This document shows positions 6,761 through 15,057 of a stretch of DNA of 19,534 bases, piece by piece (positions within the stretch are counted from its first letter, which is position 1; each line of letters opens with the position of its first letter). The position numbers were made by a program, and so were the translations under genes. Source of the DNA: CAUPWF01 sp036656615 (GTDB lineage: Bacteria > Bacillota > Clostridia > Lachnospirales > Lachnospiraceae). Below the pieces are notes generated by a model. It ran no database searches. It was not told the origin of the DNA and saw only the letters and a list, made by a program, of their open reading frames with translations. The stretch lies in NCBI GenBank assembly GCA_036656615.1, contig JAVXHY010000029.1:1-19534 (forward strand). Reading direction: 5' to 3'.

Positions 6761-7972
6761 ATGGAACGATTTATATACCTAGATAATGCAGCTACTACAA
6801 AGACAGCACCAGAAGTTGTGGAGACTATGCTTCCTTATTTTACAGAATCTTATGGGAATCCATCTAGTGTGTACCGGTTTGCAGCAACCAACAAAGACGT
6901 TATAAATAAACAAAGAGATATAATTGCAGATGCACTTGGTGCTAAGGGCGAGGAAATCTATTTTACCGGAGGCGGTTCGGAAGCGGATAATTGGGCTTTG
7001 AAGGCTACGGCAGAAGCATATGAGCATAAAGGAAATCATATCATAACTTCTAAGATAGAACATCATGCAATCTTGCATACTTGTGAATATCTTGAGAATA
7101 AGGGATTCGAAATTACTTACTTAGATGTAGATGAAAATGGTAGTATTCAATTAGAGGACTTGAAAGCGGCTATTCGTCCAACGACAATCTTGATTAGCAT
7201 TATGTTTGCAAATAATGAAATTGGAACCATAGAACCAGTCAAAGCAATTGGACAGCTTGCAAAGGAACATCATATTTTATTTCATACGGATGCAGTACAG
7301 GCATTTGGACAGGTCCCAATTGATGTAGATGAATATCATATTGATATGTTAAGTGCTAGTGGTCATAAGTTAAATGGGCCGAAAGGGATTGGATTTCTTT
7401 ATATTCGCAAAGGAGTTAAAATCCGCTCATTTATTCATGGGGGAGCACAGGAACGAAAACGCAGAGCTGGGACAGAAAATGTACCGGGAATCGTGGGACT
7501 TGGAAAAGCAGTAGAACGTGCAATTGGAACCATGGCAGACCGAACGGGTAAAGAAGTATTGCTACGGGATCACTTGATGAAGCGGGTCATGGATGAAATC
7601 CCTTATACACGAATTAATGGGCATATATCTAATCGACTGCCCAATAATGCGAATTTTAGTTTCCGTTTTATTGAAGGGGAATCCTTGCTAATTAAATTAG
7701 ACATGAAAGGTATCTGCGGTTCCAGTGGTTCTGCATGTACTTCTGGATCATTAGATCCATCTCATGTTCTTCTAGCCATTGGATTGCCACATGAAATAGC
7801 ACATGGTTCTTTAAGGCTTACGTTAAATGAAGAAATAACAATGGAAGATATTGATTACGTAGTGGATGAATTGAAAGTGATTGTTGGAAGTTTGAGAGAA
7901 ATGTCACCACTATATGAAGACTATATGAAGAAACACAATAAGGAGGAAGCATCATGTATACAGAAAAAGTAA
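6761..7972 (+). CDS. iscS: Cysteine desulfurase, NifS/IscS type
   Basis: This PLP enzyme converts L-cysteine to alanine and passes persulfide sulfur to Fe-S scaffolds and tRNA thiolases. The 403-residue protein starts MERFIYLDNAATT. It has H102 in the IEHHAI motif, D177 and Q180 contacting PLP, the PLP lysine K203 in SGHKLNGPKG, and the mobile catalytic cysteine C326 in SGSACTSG. The cysteine-loop form is that of group I IscS/NifS rather than SufS. The ATG at 6761 is chosen over a TTG 15 bases earlier, because GGAGG (6748-6752) is 8 bases upstream and the TTG would itself overlap that site. Its end overlaps iscU by 19 bases, implying translational coupling. Confidence 0.96.
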   Translation: MERFIYLDNAATTKTAPEVVETMLPYFTESYGNPSSVYRFAATNKDVINKQRDIIADALGAKGEEIYFTGGGSEADNWALKATAEAYEHKGNHIITSKIEHHAILHTCEYLENKGFEITYLDVDENGSIQLEDLKAAIRPTTILISIMFANNEIGTIEPVKAIGQLAKEHHILFHTDAVQAFGQVPIDVDEYHIDMLSASGHKLNGPKGIGFLYIRKGVKIRSFIHGGAQERKRRAGTENVPGIVGLGKAVERAIGTMADRTGKEVLLRDHLMKRVMDEIPYTRINGHISNRLPNNANFSFRFIEGESLLIKLDMKGICGSSGSACTSGSLDPSHVLLAIGLPHEIAHGSLRLTLNEEITMEDIDYVVDELKVIVGSLREMSPLYEDYMKKHNKEEASCIQKK

Positions 7973-8397
7973 TGGATCATTTTCAACATCCAAGGAATGC
8001 AGGGGAATTAGATAATCCAAGTGGAGTAGGTACGGTTGGAAATGCCAAATGTGGTGATATTATGCGCATATATTTGGACATAGATGAAAGTCAAATCATT
8101 AGGGATGTGAAGTTCAAGACGTTCGGCTGTGGTGCAGCAGTTGCGACAAGCAGTATGGCTACAGAGTTGATTAAAGGCAAGAACATCAATGAGGCATTGC
8201 AAATTACAAATCAGGCAGTGATGGAAGCACTAGATGGGTTGCCACCAGTAAAGGTTCACTGTTCTTTGCTGGCAGAAGAAGCAATTCATGCAGCCTTATG
8301 GGATTATGCAGAAAAAAATCATATAAAAATAGAAGGCTTGAAAAAGCCTAAATCAGATATCCATGAGGATGAAGAAGAAGTACAAGAAGAATATTAA
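7954..8397 (+). CDS. iscU: Fe-S cluster assembly scaffold, IscU/NifU N-terminal type
   Basis: The scaffold builds [2Fe-2S] and [4Fe-4S] clusters from IscS sulfur before transfer to apo-proteins. The 147-residue protein has the three ligand cysteines of IscU at C33 (NAKCGDIM, with the conserved Asp D35), C59 (FGCGAA) and C103 (VHCSLLAEE). The C-terminal roughly 15 residues are strongly acidic and extend beyond the usual fold. AGGAGG (7941-7946) inside iscS is its ribosome site. No hscA, hscB or ferredoxin gene follows, so this is the reduced Clostridia-type cluster. Confidence 0.95.
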   Translation: MYTEKVMDHFQHPRNAGELDNPSGVGTVGNAKCGDIMRIYLDIDESQIIRDVKFKTFGCGAAVATSSMATELIKGKNINEALQITNQAVMEALDGLPPVKVHCSLLAEEAIHAALWDYAEKNHIKIEGLKKPKSDIHEDEEEVQEEY

Positions 8398-8415
8398 GTC
8401 TAGGTGGGGTGTTGG

Positions 8416-9492
8416 ATGGAAAAGAAGAAGGTAGTAATAGGTATGTCTGGGGGTGTTGATTCATCTGTTGCTGCATATTTACTTAAAGAGCAAGGTTATG
8501 ATGTGATTGGAATTACAATGCAAATTTGGCAAAATGAAGAGCAAGTAGTACAAGAAGAAAATGGTGGCTGCTGTGGATTGAGTGCAGTTGAGGATGCAAG
8601 ACGTGTAGCAAGTGATTTGGAAATTCCGTATTACGTTATGAACTTCAAACAGGAATTCAAAAAACAGGTTATCGATTATTTTGTCAACGAATATATGGCG
8701 GGAAAAACACCAAATCCGTGTATTGCCTGCAATCGCTATGTGAAATGGGATTCGTTACTAAAAAGAAGTCTAGATATAGGTGCAGAGTATATAGCGACAG
8801 GCCACTATGCAAGAATTGAGCAACTTTCAAATGGCAGGTATGCATTGCGTAAATCAGCAACGGATTCAAAGGACCAAACATATGCATTATATAGTCTAAC
8901 ACAGACCCAATTAAAACAAACTTTAATGCCGGTAGGAGAATACACGAAGGAAGAAATAAGAGAAATTGCAGATCGAATTCACCTGCGTGTTGCAAATAAA
9001 CCAGACAGTCAGGATATTTGTTTTGTTCCAGATGGTAATTATGCAGAATTTATTGAAGAAACGACTAACACGAAAGTACAAACAGGTAATTTTGTGACAC
9101 CAGAGGGAATCATTCTCGGAGAACACAAGGGAATTACCCACTATACAGTTGGACAGAGAAAAGGACTGGGATTAGCCTTGGGTTATCCGGCGTTTGTTGT
9201 AGAAATCAGATCAAAGACAAATGAAGTTGTGATAGGATTAAATAATGATTTAATGTCTCATACACTTCGCGCAAACCATTTGAATTTTATGGCAATTGAA
9301 GATTTAAGGGAATCCAGAAATGTAGTTGCAAAAATCCGCTATAATCATAAAGGTGCAGCATGTAAAATAGAAAAGAGTGGTTTGGATGAAGTGGTATGTA
9401 CATTTGATGAAGCACAGCGAGCCATTACACCTGGACAGGCAGTTGTATTTTACGAAGGAGATTATGTGTTAGGTGGCGGAACTATTATTTGA
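8416..9492 (+). CDS. mnmA: tRNA-specific 2-thiouridylase MnmA
   Basis: MnmA adenylates and thiolates U34 of tRNA-Lys, -Glu and -Gln, using sulfur that comes from IscS. The 358-residue protein has the PP-loop SGGVDS at 11-16, C102 and C105 in NPCIACN, and C202 in DICFVPDG. In Escherichia coli the first of these positions is Asp, so here three cysteines (C-x2-C plus C) are present, as in MnmA proteins reported to bind an Fe-S cluster. A further Cys pair (GGCCGLSA, 52-53) is visible. The ATG at 8416 follows AGGTGG (8402-8407) by 8 bases. A GTG at 8404 lacks a ribosome site. Placement after iscS-iscU fits its need for sulfur and possibly a cluster. Confidence 0.96.
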   Translation: MEKKKVVIGMSGGVDSSVAAYLLKEQGYDVIGITMQIWQNEEQVVQEENGGCCGLSAVEDARRVASDLEIPYYVMNFKQEFKKQVIDYFVNEYMAGKTPNPCIACNRYVKWDSLLKRSLDIGAEYIATGHYARIEQLSNGRYALRKSATDSKDQTYALYSLTQTQLKQTLMPVGEYTKEEIREIADRIHLRVANKPDSQDICFVPDGNYAEFIEETTNTKVQTGNFVTPEGIILGEHKGITHYTVGQRKGLGLALGYPAFVVEIRSKTNEVVIGLNNDLMSHTLRANHLNFMAIEDLRESRNVVAKIRYNHKGAACKIEKSGLDEVVCTFDEAQRAITPGQAVVFYEGDYVLGGGTII

Positions 9493-9508
9493 TAAGATGA
9501 GGTGGAAC

Positions 9509-10312
9509 ATGAAATCAGATTTTCATATGCATACAGATTTTTCAGGAGATGCAGATGTATCACCGGAATTGATGATACAAGGTGCGATTGATAAAGGATT
9601 AGAAATTATTTGCTTTACAGATCATGTAGATAAGGATTTTCCGTGTTCGGATATTAATTTTGATTTGGATGTAGATTTATACATTCAAACAATGGAAGCA
9701 TTAAGAGCCAAGTATCGGGATAAAATTGATATTCGAATTGGAGTGGAATTAGGTTTACAACCACATTTAGGACCTTATTATGAAGCGTATGTTCCCCAAT
9801 ATCCTTTTGATTTTGTAATAGGATCTGTCCATGTGGTACATGGTCAGGACCCTTATTTAGGGAAATTATTTGAACAAGGAACAGATGAAGAAATATATCG
9901 AGATACATTTCTAGAAATGGTAGAAGATATTCAGGCAATTTCTACATTTGACGTATTAGGACATATGGATTATATTGTAAGATATGGGAAAGAAAAAGCT
10001 GCTCATTATTCTTATGAGAAATATGCATCTTATATTGATGAAGTGTTGCGTACAGTTATCGCATATGGAAAAGGGATTGAACTTAATACATCTGGATTTA
10101 AATATGGATTGGGATTTTGTCATCCTCATCCACAGATTATAAAACGTTACAAAGAGCTAGGAGGTGAAATTATTACAATAGGAGCAGATGGGCATAAACC
10201 GGAACATATTGCATACAATTTTCACAAGGTCAAAGAGATATTAAGTGACTGTGGTTTTAAATATTACACAGAATTTAAAGAGAGAAAGCCAATTTTTAAG
10301 CAACTTCCATAA
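9509..10312 (+). CDS. PHP-domain phosphoesterase, histidinol-phosphatase (HisK) family
   Basis: This is a metal-dependent phosphatase of the PHP superfamily; close families hydrolyse L-histidinol phosphate. The 267-residue protein shows the PHP metal-site motifs in order: H6-x-H8 (FHMHTD), H39 (FTDH), E80 (GVELGLQPH), H108 (GSVHVVH), H152 (LGHMDY) and D227-G-H229 (GADGHK). The ATG at 9509 is chosen because GAGGTG (9499-9504) lies 4 bases upstream; earlier in-frame starts overlap mnmA and lack a site. The gene is 16 bases after mnmA, so it is probably the last gene of that operon. There are no histidine-biosynthesis genes nearby, so the substrate is uncertain. Confidence 0.85.
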   Translation: MKSDFHMHTDFSGDADVSPELMIQGAIDKGLEIICFTDHVDKDFPCSDINFDLDVDLYIQTMEALRAKYRDKIDIRIGVELGLQPHLGPYYEAYVPQYPFDFVIGSVHVVHGQDPYLGKLFEQGTDEEIYRDTFLEMVEDIQAISTFDVLGHMDYIVRYGKEKAAHYSYEKYASYIDEVLRTVIAYGKGIELNTSGFKYGLGFCHPHPQIIKRYKELGGEIITIGADGHKPEHIAYNFHKVKEILSDCGFKYYTEFKERKPIFKQLP

Positions 10313-10327
10313 AAATATAAAACCCTC

Positions 10328-10356
10328 TTGAAATATTGTTCTAAATTTAGTACAAT
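10328..10356 (+). promoter_or_regulatory. Probable sigma-A promoter of the glycolytic operon
   Basis: TTGAAA (10328-10333) is followed by exactly 17 bases and TACAAT (10351-10356), a strong match to sigma-A promoters. Transcription would start near 10363, leaving a leader of about 90 bases before gap that contains two hairpins. Confidence 0.8.
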
Positions 10357-10371
10357 AAATCAAGGTTGATT

Positions 10372-10394
10372 TTTCTTTAACGATGTTAAAGAAA
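10372..10394. promoter_or_regulatory. Perfect 10-bp palindrome in the gap leader, putative operator
   Basis: TTTCTTTAAC (10372-10381) and GTTAAAGAAA (10385-10394) are exact inverted repeats with GAT between. It begins about ten bases after the predicted transcription start. It is not followed by a U-run, so a terminator for the preceding gene is unlikely. It resembles but does not match the Rex site (TTGTTAA-N4-TTAACAA): the TTAA cores are five rather than four bases apart and the flanks differ. A smaller stem-loop TGCTG-AAAA-CAGCA follows at 10405-10418. Confidence 0.55.
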
Positions 10395-10453
10395 TTCATA
10401 TACATGCTGAAAACAGCAAAATCATTTATTCAGACTTTAGGAGGTATTTTATT

Positions 10454-11467
10454 ATGGCAGTAAAAGTAGCGATTAATGGCTTTGGACGCATTGGGCGTTT
10501 GGCTTTCAGACAAATGTTTGGAGCAGTGGGATATGAGGTAGTAGCAATTAATGATTTAACCAATCCAAAGATGTTGGCTCATTTATTAAAATATGATTCA
10601 GCACAAGGAAGATATGCATTGGCAGATAAAGTAGAAGCAAAAGAAGATTCTATCGTAGTGGCAGGAAAAGAAATTAGAATTTATGCAAAAAAAGATCCAA
10701 AAGATCTGCCTTGGAAGAGATTAGGTGTAGATGTTGTATTGGAATGTACCGGTTTCTTTACCTCTATGGGAAAAGCATCAGCTCATATTGAAGCAGGCGC
10801 AAGGAAAGTTGTTATTTCAGCTCCAGCTGGCAAAGATATTAAGACGATCGTTTACAATGTAAATCATAAAATATTAAGACCAGAAGATAAGGTTATTTCA
10901 GCAGCCTCATGTACAACCAATTGTTTAGCACCAATGGCAGATGCATTGAATAAATTCGCACCAATTAAAAGTGGTATTATGTCAACGATTCATGCATATA
11001 CAGGGGATCAAATGACTTTGGACGGACCACATCCAGGTGGCGATTTAAGAAGAGCTCGTGCAGCTGCAGTATCTATTGTTCCAAATTCAACAGGAGCAGC
11101 AAAAGCAATCGGATTGGTCATTCCGGAATTAAGTGGTAAATTGATTGGTTCAGCACAACGTGTTCCTACACCTACTGGGTCTACTACAATTTTAGTGGCA
11201 GTAGTAGAAGGAATCGTAACAAAAAAAGCTATCAATAAGGCAATGAAGGCTGCAGTTACAGAATCCTTTGGTTATACAGAAGAAGAACTGGTATCCAGCG
11301 ATATTATTGGAATCACATATGGTTCCCTATTTGATGCAACACAAACAATGGTTACAAATCTTGACAACGGGACATCACAGGTACAAGTGGTAGCTTGGTA
11401 TGACAATGAAAATTCATACACCAGTCAAATGGTAAGAACGATTAAATATTTTTCAGAACTAGCATAA
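10454..11467 (+). CDS. gap: Glyceraldehyde-3-phosphate dehydrogenase (phosphorylating, NAD type)
   Basis: The enzyme oxidises glyceraldehyde-3-phosphate to 1,3-bisphosphoglycerate with NAD in cytosolic glycolysis. The 337-residue protein has the Rossmann motif NGFGRIGR at 8-15, N33-D34 in AINDLT (favouring NAD over NADP), the catalytic cysteine C153 in ASCTTNC, H180 in TIHAYT, and the phosphate-binding DLRRARAA segment. The ribosome site TAGGAGGT lies about 9 bases before the ATG. It leads the gap-pgk-tpiA-gpmI group. No cggR-type regulator precedes it; the neighbour is a PHP gene. Confidence 0.98.
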   Translation: MAVKVAINGFGRIGRLAFRQMFGAVGYEVVAINDLTNPKMLAHLLKYDSAQGRYALADKVEAKEDSIVVAGKEIRIYAKKDPKDLPWKRLGVDVVLECTGFFTSMGKASAHIEAGARKVVISAPAGKDIKTIVYNVNHKILRPEDKVISAASCTTNCLAPMADALNKFAPIKSGIMSTIHAYTGDQMTLDGPHPGGDLRRARAAAVSIVPNSTGAAKAIGLVIPELSGKLIGSAQRVPTPTGSTTILVAVVEGIVTKKAINKAMKAAVTESFGYTEEELVSSDIIGITYGSLFDATQTMVTNLDNGTSQVQVVAWYDNENSYTSQMVRTIKYFSELA

Positions 11468-11506
11468 GTAGTAGTTGTTTGCTACCTATGTAAGTATAAA
11501 GGCTCA

Positions 11507-11543
11507 AAAAGGGTCCGGTCTTATTAGGATCGGATCCTTTTAT
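11507..11543 (+). terminator. Terminator-like hairpin between gap and pgk
   Basis: The segment 11507-11521 pairs with 11527-11541 as a 15-bp stem including three G-U pairs, with a 5-base loop (11522-11526), and ends in TTTT (11538-11541). The U-tract is short and lies within the 3' arm, so termination may be partial. The hairpin ends 6 bases before the pgk ribosome site. It could set the gap:pgk ratio or protect a processed gap mRNA 3' end. Confidence 0.65.
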
Positions 11544-11559
11544 CATGAAAGGGGTAGAC

Positions 11560-12753
11560 ATGCTTAATAAAAAATCGGTAGACGATATTAATGTACAGGG
11601 ACAGAGAGTTCTTGTAAGATGTGATTTTAATGTTCCATTAATTTCAGGACAAATTACAGATGAAAATCGCTTGGTAGCAGCACTTCCAACTATTAAAAAG
11701 TTAATTGCAGACGGCGGAAAAGTAATTCTTTGTTCGCACTTGGGAAAACCGAAAGGAGAACCAGTTAAAGAGTTGTCTTTAAAACCAGTTGCAGAAAGAT
11801 TGTCACAATTACTAAATAAAGAGGTTGTATTTGCAGCAGATGCTGAAGTTGTAGGAAAGAATGCAAGGGAAGCAGTAGCTGCTATGAAAGATGGAGAAGT
11901 CGTACTTCTTGAGAACACGCGTTACAGAAAAGAAGAAACAAAAAATGAAGATAATTTTAGCCAGGAATTAGCGTCCCTATGCGACGTTTTCGTGAATGAT
12001 GCTTTTGGAACTGCTCATAGGGCACATTGCTCCAATGTAGGTGTAGCAAAATATGTAGATATTGCAGTGGTTGGTTATTTAATGCAAAAGGAAATAGATT
12101 TTTTGGGAAATGCAGTAAATAACCCAGAAAGACCTTTTGTTGCCATTTTAGGAGGCGCTAAAGTATCTAGCAAAATTTCAGTAATTGAAAATCTATTAGA
12201 CAAGGTAGATACGCTAATCATAGGCGGAGGAATGTCTTACACATTTAGTAAAGCAGCAGGCGGTAAGGTGGGAAATTCCATATTGGAAGAAGAATATTGT
12301 GAATATGCATTAAAAATGCTAAAAAAAGCAGAGGATAAGAAGGTCAAACTTTTATTGCCTGTAGACAGTGTTATTGCGGATAGTTTTTCCAATGAGTCAA
12401 ACCGGAAAATCGTAGAAGAAGGCTGTATTCCAGACGGATGGCAAGGATTAGATATTGGACCAAAAACAGCCAACATATTTAGTGAAGCTGTAAAAAATGC
12501 AAAGACTATTGTTTGGAATGGACCAATGGGATGCTTTGAAATGCCGAATTTCGCGGCTGGAACAGAAGTAATTGCAAAAGCATTGGCAGATTCAGCTGCT
12601 ACAACAATTATTGGTGGTGGAGACTCAGCAGCAGCAGTAAATCAAATGGGATATGGAGATAAAATGACACATATTTCTACCGGTGGGGGCGCTTCTTTAG
12701 AGTTTCTAGAAGGAAAAGAATTACCGGGAGTGGCAGCAGCAAACGACAAATAA
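11560..12753 (+). CDS. pgk: Phosphoglycerate kinase
   Basis: Pgk transfers phosphate from 1,3-bisphosphoglycerate to ADP, the first ATP-yielding glycolytic step. The 397-residue protein, normal length for bacteria, shows the N-terminal substrate site RCDFNVPL (20-27), the DAFGTAHRAH segment, the hinge and nucleotide-binding parts WNGPMGCFE, and the C-terminal glycine-rich GGGDSAAA. The ATG at 11560 is chosen because AAAGGGG (11548-11554) is 5 bases upstream; the ATG at 11545 follows the hairpin directly without a ribosome site. tpiA follows after 22 bases. Confidence 0.97.
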   Translation: MLNKKSVDDINVQGQRVLVRCDFNVPLISGQITDENRLVAALPTIKKLIADGGKVILCSHLGKPKGEPVKELSLKPVAERLSQLLNKEVVFAADAEVVGKNAREAVAAMKDGEVVLLENTRYRKEETKNEDNFSQELASLCDVFVNDAFGTAHRAHCSNVGVAKYVDIAVVGYLMQKEIDFLGNAVNNPERPFVAILGGAKVSSKISVIENLLDKVDTLIIGGGMSYTFSKAAGGKVGNSILEEEYCEYALKMLKKAEDKKVKLLLPVDSVIADSFSNESNRKIVEEGCIPDGWQGLDIGPKTANIFSEAVKNAKTIVWNGPMGCFEMPNFAAGTEVIAKALADSAATTIIGGGDSAAAVNQMGYGDKMTHISTGGGASLEFLEGKELPGVAAANDK

Positions 12754-12775
12754 CATACATAGGGAGGTATCGGAC

Positions 12776-13525
12776 ATGACAAGACGTAAAATAATAGCAG
12801 GAAATTGGAAAATGAATAAAACACCAAGTGAGGCAGTTGCACTAATCAATGAATTAAAGCCTTTGGTAGCATCGGATCAGGTGGATGTGGTATTTTGTGT
12901 GCCGGCAATTGATATTATTCCCGCATTAGAAGCAGCAAAGGGAAGTAATATTGCAATTGGAGCAGAAAATATGTACTACGAAGAAAAAGGTGCATATACC
13001 GGAGAAATTTCTCCAGAAATGTTAACAGATGTAGGTGTGAAATATGTGATTATTGGACATTCAGAGCGAAGAGAATATTTCGCAGAAACAGATGTTACGG
13101 TTAATAAAAAAGTAAAAAAAGCCTTTGAACACGATATTACACCAATTGTTTGTTGCGGAGAGACATTGACACAAAGAGAACAGGGAGTTACCATTGATTT
13201 TATTCGCCAGCAGATTAAAATCGCTTTCTTGGGTGTAGAAGCATCACAGGTACAGACTGCTGTGATTGCATATGAACCTATTTGGGCAATTGGAACCGGT
13301 AAAGTGGCAACTACTCAACAAGCACAGGAGGTATGTGCCGCTATACGTAATTGTATCAAAGAAATGTATGATGAACCAACTGCACAAGCGGTTCGTATTC
13401 AATATGGTGGTTCGGTATCTGCATCTAGTGCAGCAGAGTTATTTGCACAGGAGGACATTGATGGTGGACTAGTTGGTGGCGCAGCATTAAAGCCTGATTT
13501 TGGAAAGATTGTTAATTATGAATAA
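12776..13525 (+). CDS. tpiA: Triosephosphate isomerase
   Basis: The enzyme interconverts dihydroxyacetone phosphate and glyceraldehyde-3-phosphate. The 249-residue TIM barrel has K12 in GNWKMN, H95 in IIGHSERR, catalytic E167 in AYEPIWAIGTG, and phosphate-binding GGSV and GGLVGGA segments near the end. GGGAGGT lies upstream at normal spacing. The stop codon overlaps the start of gpmI by 8 bases. Confidence 0.98.
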   Translation: MTRRKIIAGNWKMNKTPSEAVALINELKPLVASDQVDVVFCVPAIDIIPALEAAKGSNIAIGAENMYYEEKGAYTGEISPEMLTDVGVKYVIIGHSERREYFAETDVTVNKKVKKAFEHDITPIVCCGETLTQREQGVTIDFIRQQIKIAFLGVEASQVQTAVIAYEPIWAIGTGKVATTQQAQEVCAAIRNCIKEMYDEPTAQAVRIQYGGSVSASSAAELFAQEDIDGGLVGGAALKPDFGKIVNYE

Positions 13526-15056
13526 AAAACCGACGGTACTTATGATTTTAGATGGTTTTGGTTTAAACCCAATAACCAAAGGTAATGCGGTGGCAGAAGC
13601 AAATACCCCTAACATGGATTTCCTTATGGCAAATTATCCTTTTGTAAAAGGGAATGCAAGTGGTTTAGCTGTAGGACTTCCAGAAGGCCAAATGGGCAAT
13701 TCGGAAGTGGGACACTTGAATATGGGAGCTGGACGCATTGTATATCAGGAACTTACACGAATTTCAAAAGAAATACAAGATGGTGAGTTCTTTCAAAATC
13801 CAGAATTATTAAAAGCATGTGAGAATGCCAATCTTCATCATTCAGCACTTCATATTATGGGGTTGTTATCTGATGGAGGAGTTCATAGCCATAATACACA
13901 TTTATATGGGATGTTGGAATTGGCAAAACAACAGAACGTGAAACAAGTATACGTACATTGCTTTTTAGACGGACGGGATACACCACCTTCCTCGGGCAAA
14001 GGTTACATTGAAGAATTGGAAGAAAAGATTCAGGAAATAGGCATTGGAAAGATTGCAACGGTAATGGGGCGGTTCTATGCCATGGATAGAGATAATCGTT
14101 GGGATAGAGTGGAAGAAGCTTACAACGCAATGGTAAAAGGACAAGGAGCATACGCTTGTTGTGGAGCCTGTGCCGTACAGGCGTCTTATGATCATGGAAA
14201 GACGGATGAATTTGTACTTCCAACGGTAATTAGAAAGCAAGATGTGCCAGTAGGATTAATCAAGGATCAGGATTCTATTGTGTTCTTTAATTTTAGACCA
14301 GACAGAGCTAGAGAAATTACTAGAGCATTTTGTATGGATGATTTTACGGAATTTCCAAGAGAGAAGCGTCTTGATACGACCTATGTATGTTTTTGTGACT
14401 ATGATATTACCATTGGTAATAAGCTGGTAGCATTCCATAAAGTTGCACTTCATCATACATTTGGTCAGTTTTTAGCAGAACATCAGATGACTCAGGCGCG
14501 AATCGCCGAAACAGAAAAATATGCACACGTTACTTTTTTCTTTAATGGTGGTGTAGAAGAACCAAATAAAGGTGAGGATCGCATTCTTGTTCATTCCCCC
14601 AAAGTTGCTACCTATGATTTACAGCCGGAAATGAGTGCGTATAAGGTGTGCGATAATTTGGTAGAGGCCATGAAGTCAAATAAATATGATATAATTATTA
14701 TTAATTTTGCCAATCCCGACATGGTAGGTCATACTGGAATTGAATCGGCTACGATTAAAGCAGTAGAAGCAGTGGATGAGTGTGTTGGAAAAGCGGTTCA
14801 GGTACTGAAAGAAGTAAATGGACAAATGTTCCTTTGTGCAGATCATGGAAATGCAGAACAATTGTTAGATTATGAATCTAATATTCCTTTTACAGCACAT
14901 ACCATTAATCCGGTACCTTTTATTTTAATCAATGCAGATCCATCCTATACACTTCGAGAAGGTGGATGCTTAGCAGATGTTGCACCAACTTTGATTGAGC
15001 TGATGCATATGGATCAGCCACAAGAAATGACAGGCACTTCGTTATTGATAAAATAA
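13518..15056 (+). CDS. gpmI: 2,3-bisphosphoglycerate-independent phosphoglycerate mutase
   Basis: GpmI converts 3-phosphoglycerate to 2-phosphoglycerate using two metal ions (usually Mn) and a phosphoserine intermediate. The 512-residue protein belongs to the alkaline phosphatase superfamily. It has D12 in LDGFG, nucleophile S62 in GNSEVGHLN, GRDTPP in the transferase domain, and metal motifs NPDMVGHTG and CADHGNAEQ. The ATG at 13518 is preferred to an in-frame TTG at 13500, since homology starts MNKKPTVLMILDGFG. A modest GGAAAG site lies 10 bases upstream and the overlap with tpiA suggests coupling. It is the last gene of the operon; enolase is not in the window. Confidence 0.97.
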   Translation: MNKKPTVLMILDGFGLNPITKGNAVAEANTPNMDFLMANYPFVKGNASGLAVGLPEGQMGNSEVGHLNMGAGRIVYQELTRISKEIQDGEFFQNPELLKACENANLHHSALHIMGLLSDGGVHSHNTHLYGMLELAKQQNVKQVYVHCFLDGRDTPPSSGKGYIEELEEKIQEIGIGKIATVMGRFYAMDRDNRWDRVEEAYNAMVKGQGAYACCGACAVQASYDHGKTDEFVLPTVIRKQDVPVGLIKDQDSIVFFNFRPDRAREITRAFCMDDFTEFPREKRLDTTYVCFCDYDITIGNKLVAFHKVALHHTFGQFLAEHQMTQARIAETEKYAHVTFFFNGGVEEPNKGEDRILVHSPKVATYDLQPEMSAYKVCDNLVEAMKSNKYDIIIINFANPDMVGHTGIESATIKAVEAVDECVGKAVQVLKEVNGQMFLCADHGNAEQLLDYESNIPFTAHTINPVPFILINADPSYTLREGGCLADVAPTLIELMHMDQPQEMTGTSLLIK

Positions 15057-15057
15057 T

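Noticed and set aside
8334..8349. AGGCTT-GAAA-AAGCCT stem-loop near the end of iscU
   Set aside because: Only 6 bp, inside lysine-rich codons, and with no U-run. Could arise by chance.
8404..8415. GTG start for mnmA
   Set aside because: No ribosome site before it, and the sequence AGGTGG that serves the ATG at 8416 overlaps this GTG.
9473..9508. Earlier starts (GTG 9473, ATG 9497) for the PHP gene
   Set aside because: They overlap the mnmA end or lack a ribosome site. The ATG at 9509 has GAGGTG and begins the family's conserved N-terminus.
10372..10394. Canonical Rex binding site or terminator for the PHP gene
   Set aside because: Core TTAA spacing is five instead of four and flanks differ from Rex. 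No U-run follows the hairpin, so it is not a standard terminator.
11468..11544. T-box, riboswitch or separate pgk promoter between gap and pgk
   Set aside because: The gap is only 77 bases with no T-box motif or recognisable aptamer. TATAAA at 11495-11500 has no -35 at correct spacing.
13855..14240. Antisense open frames over gpmI
   Set aside because: Opposite a conserved enzyme, no ribosome site, unrecognisable composition.
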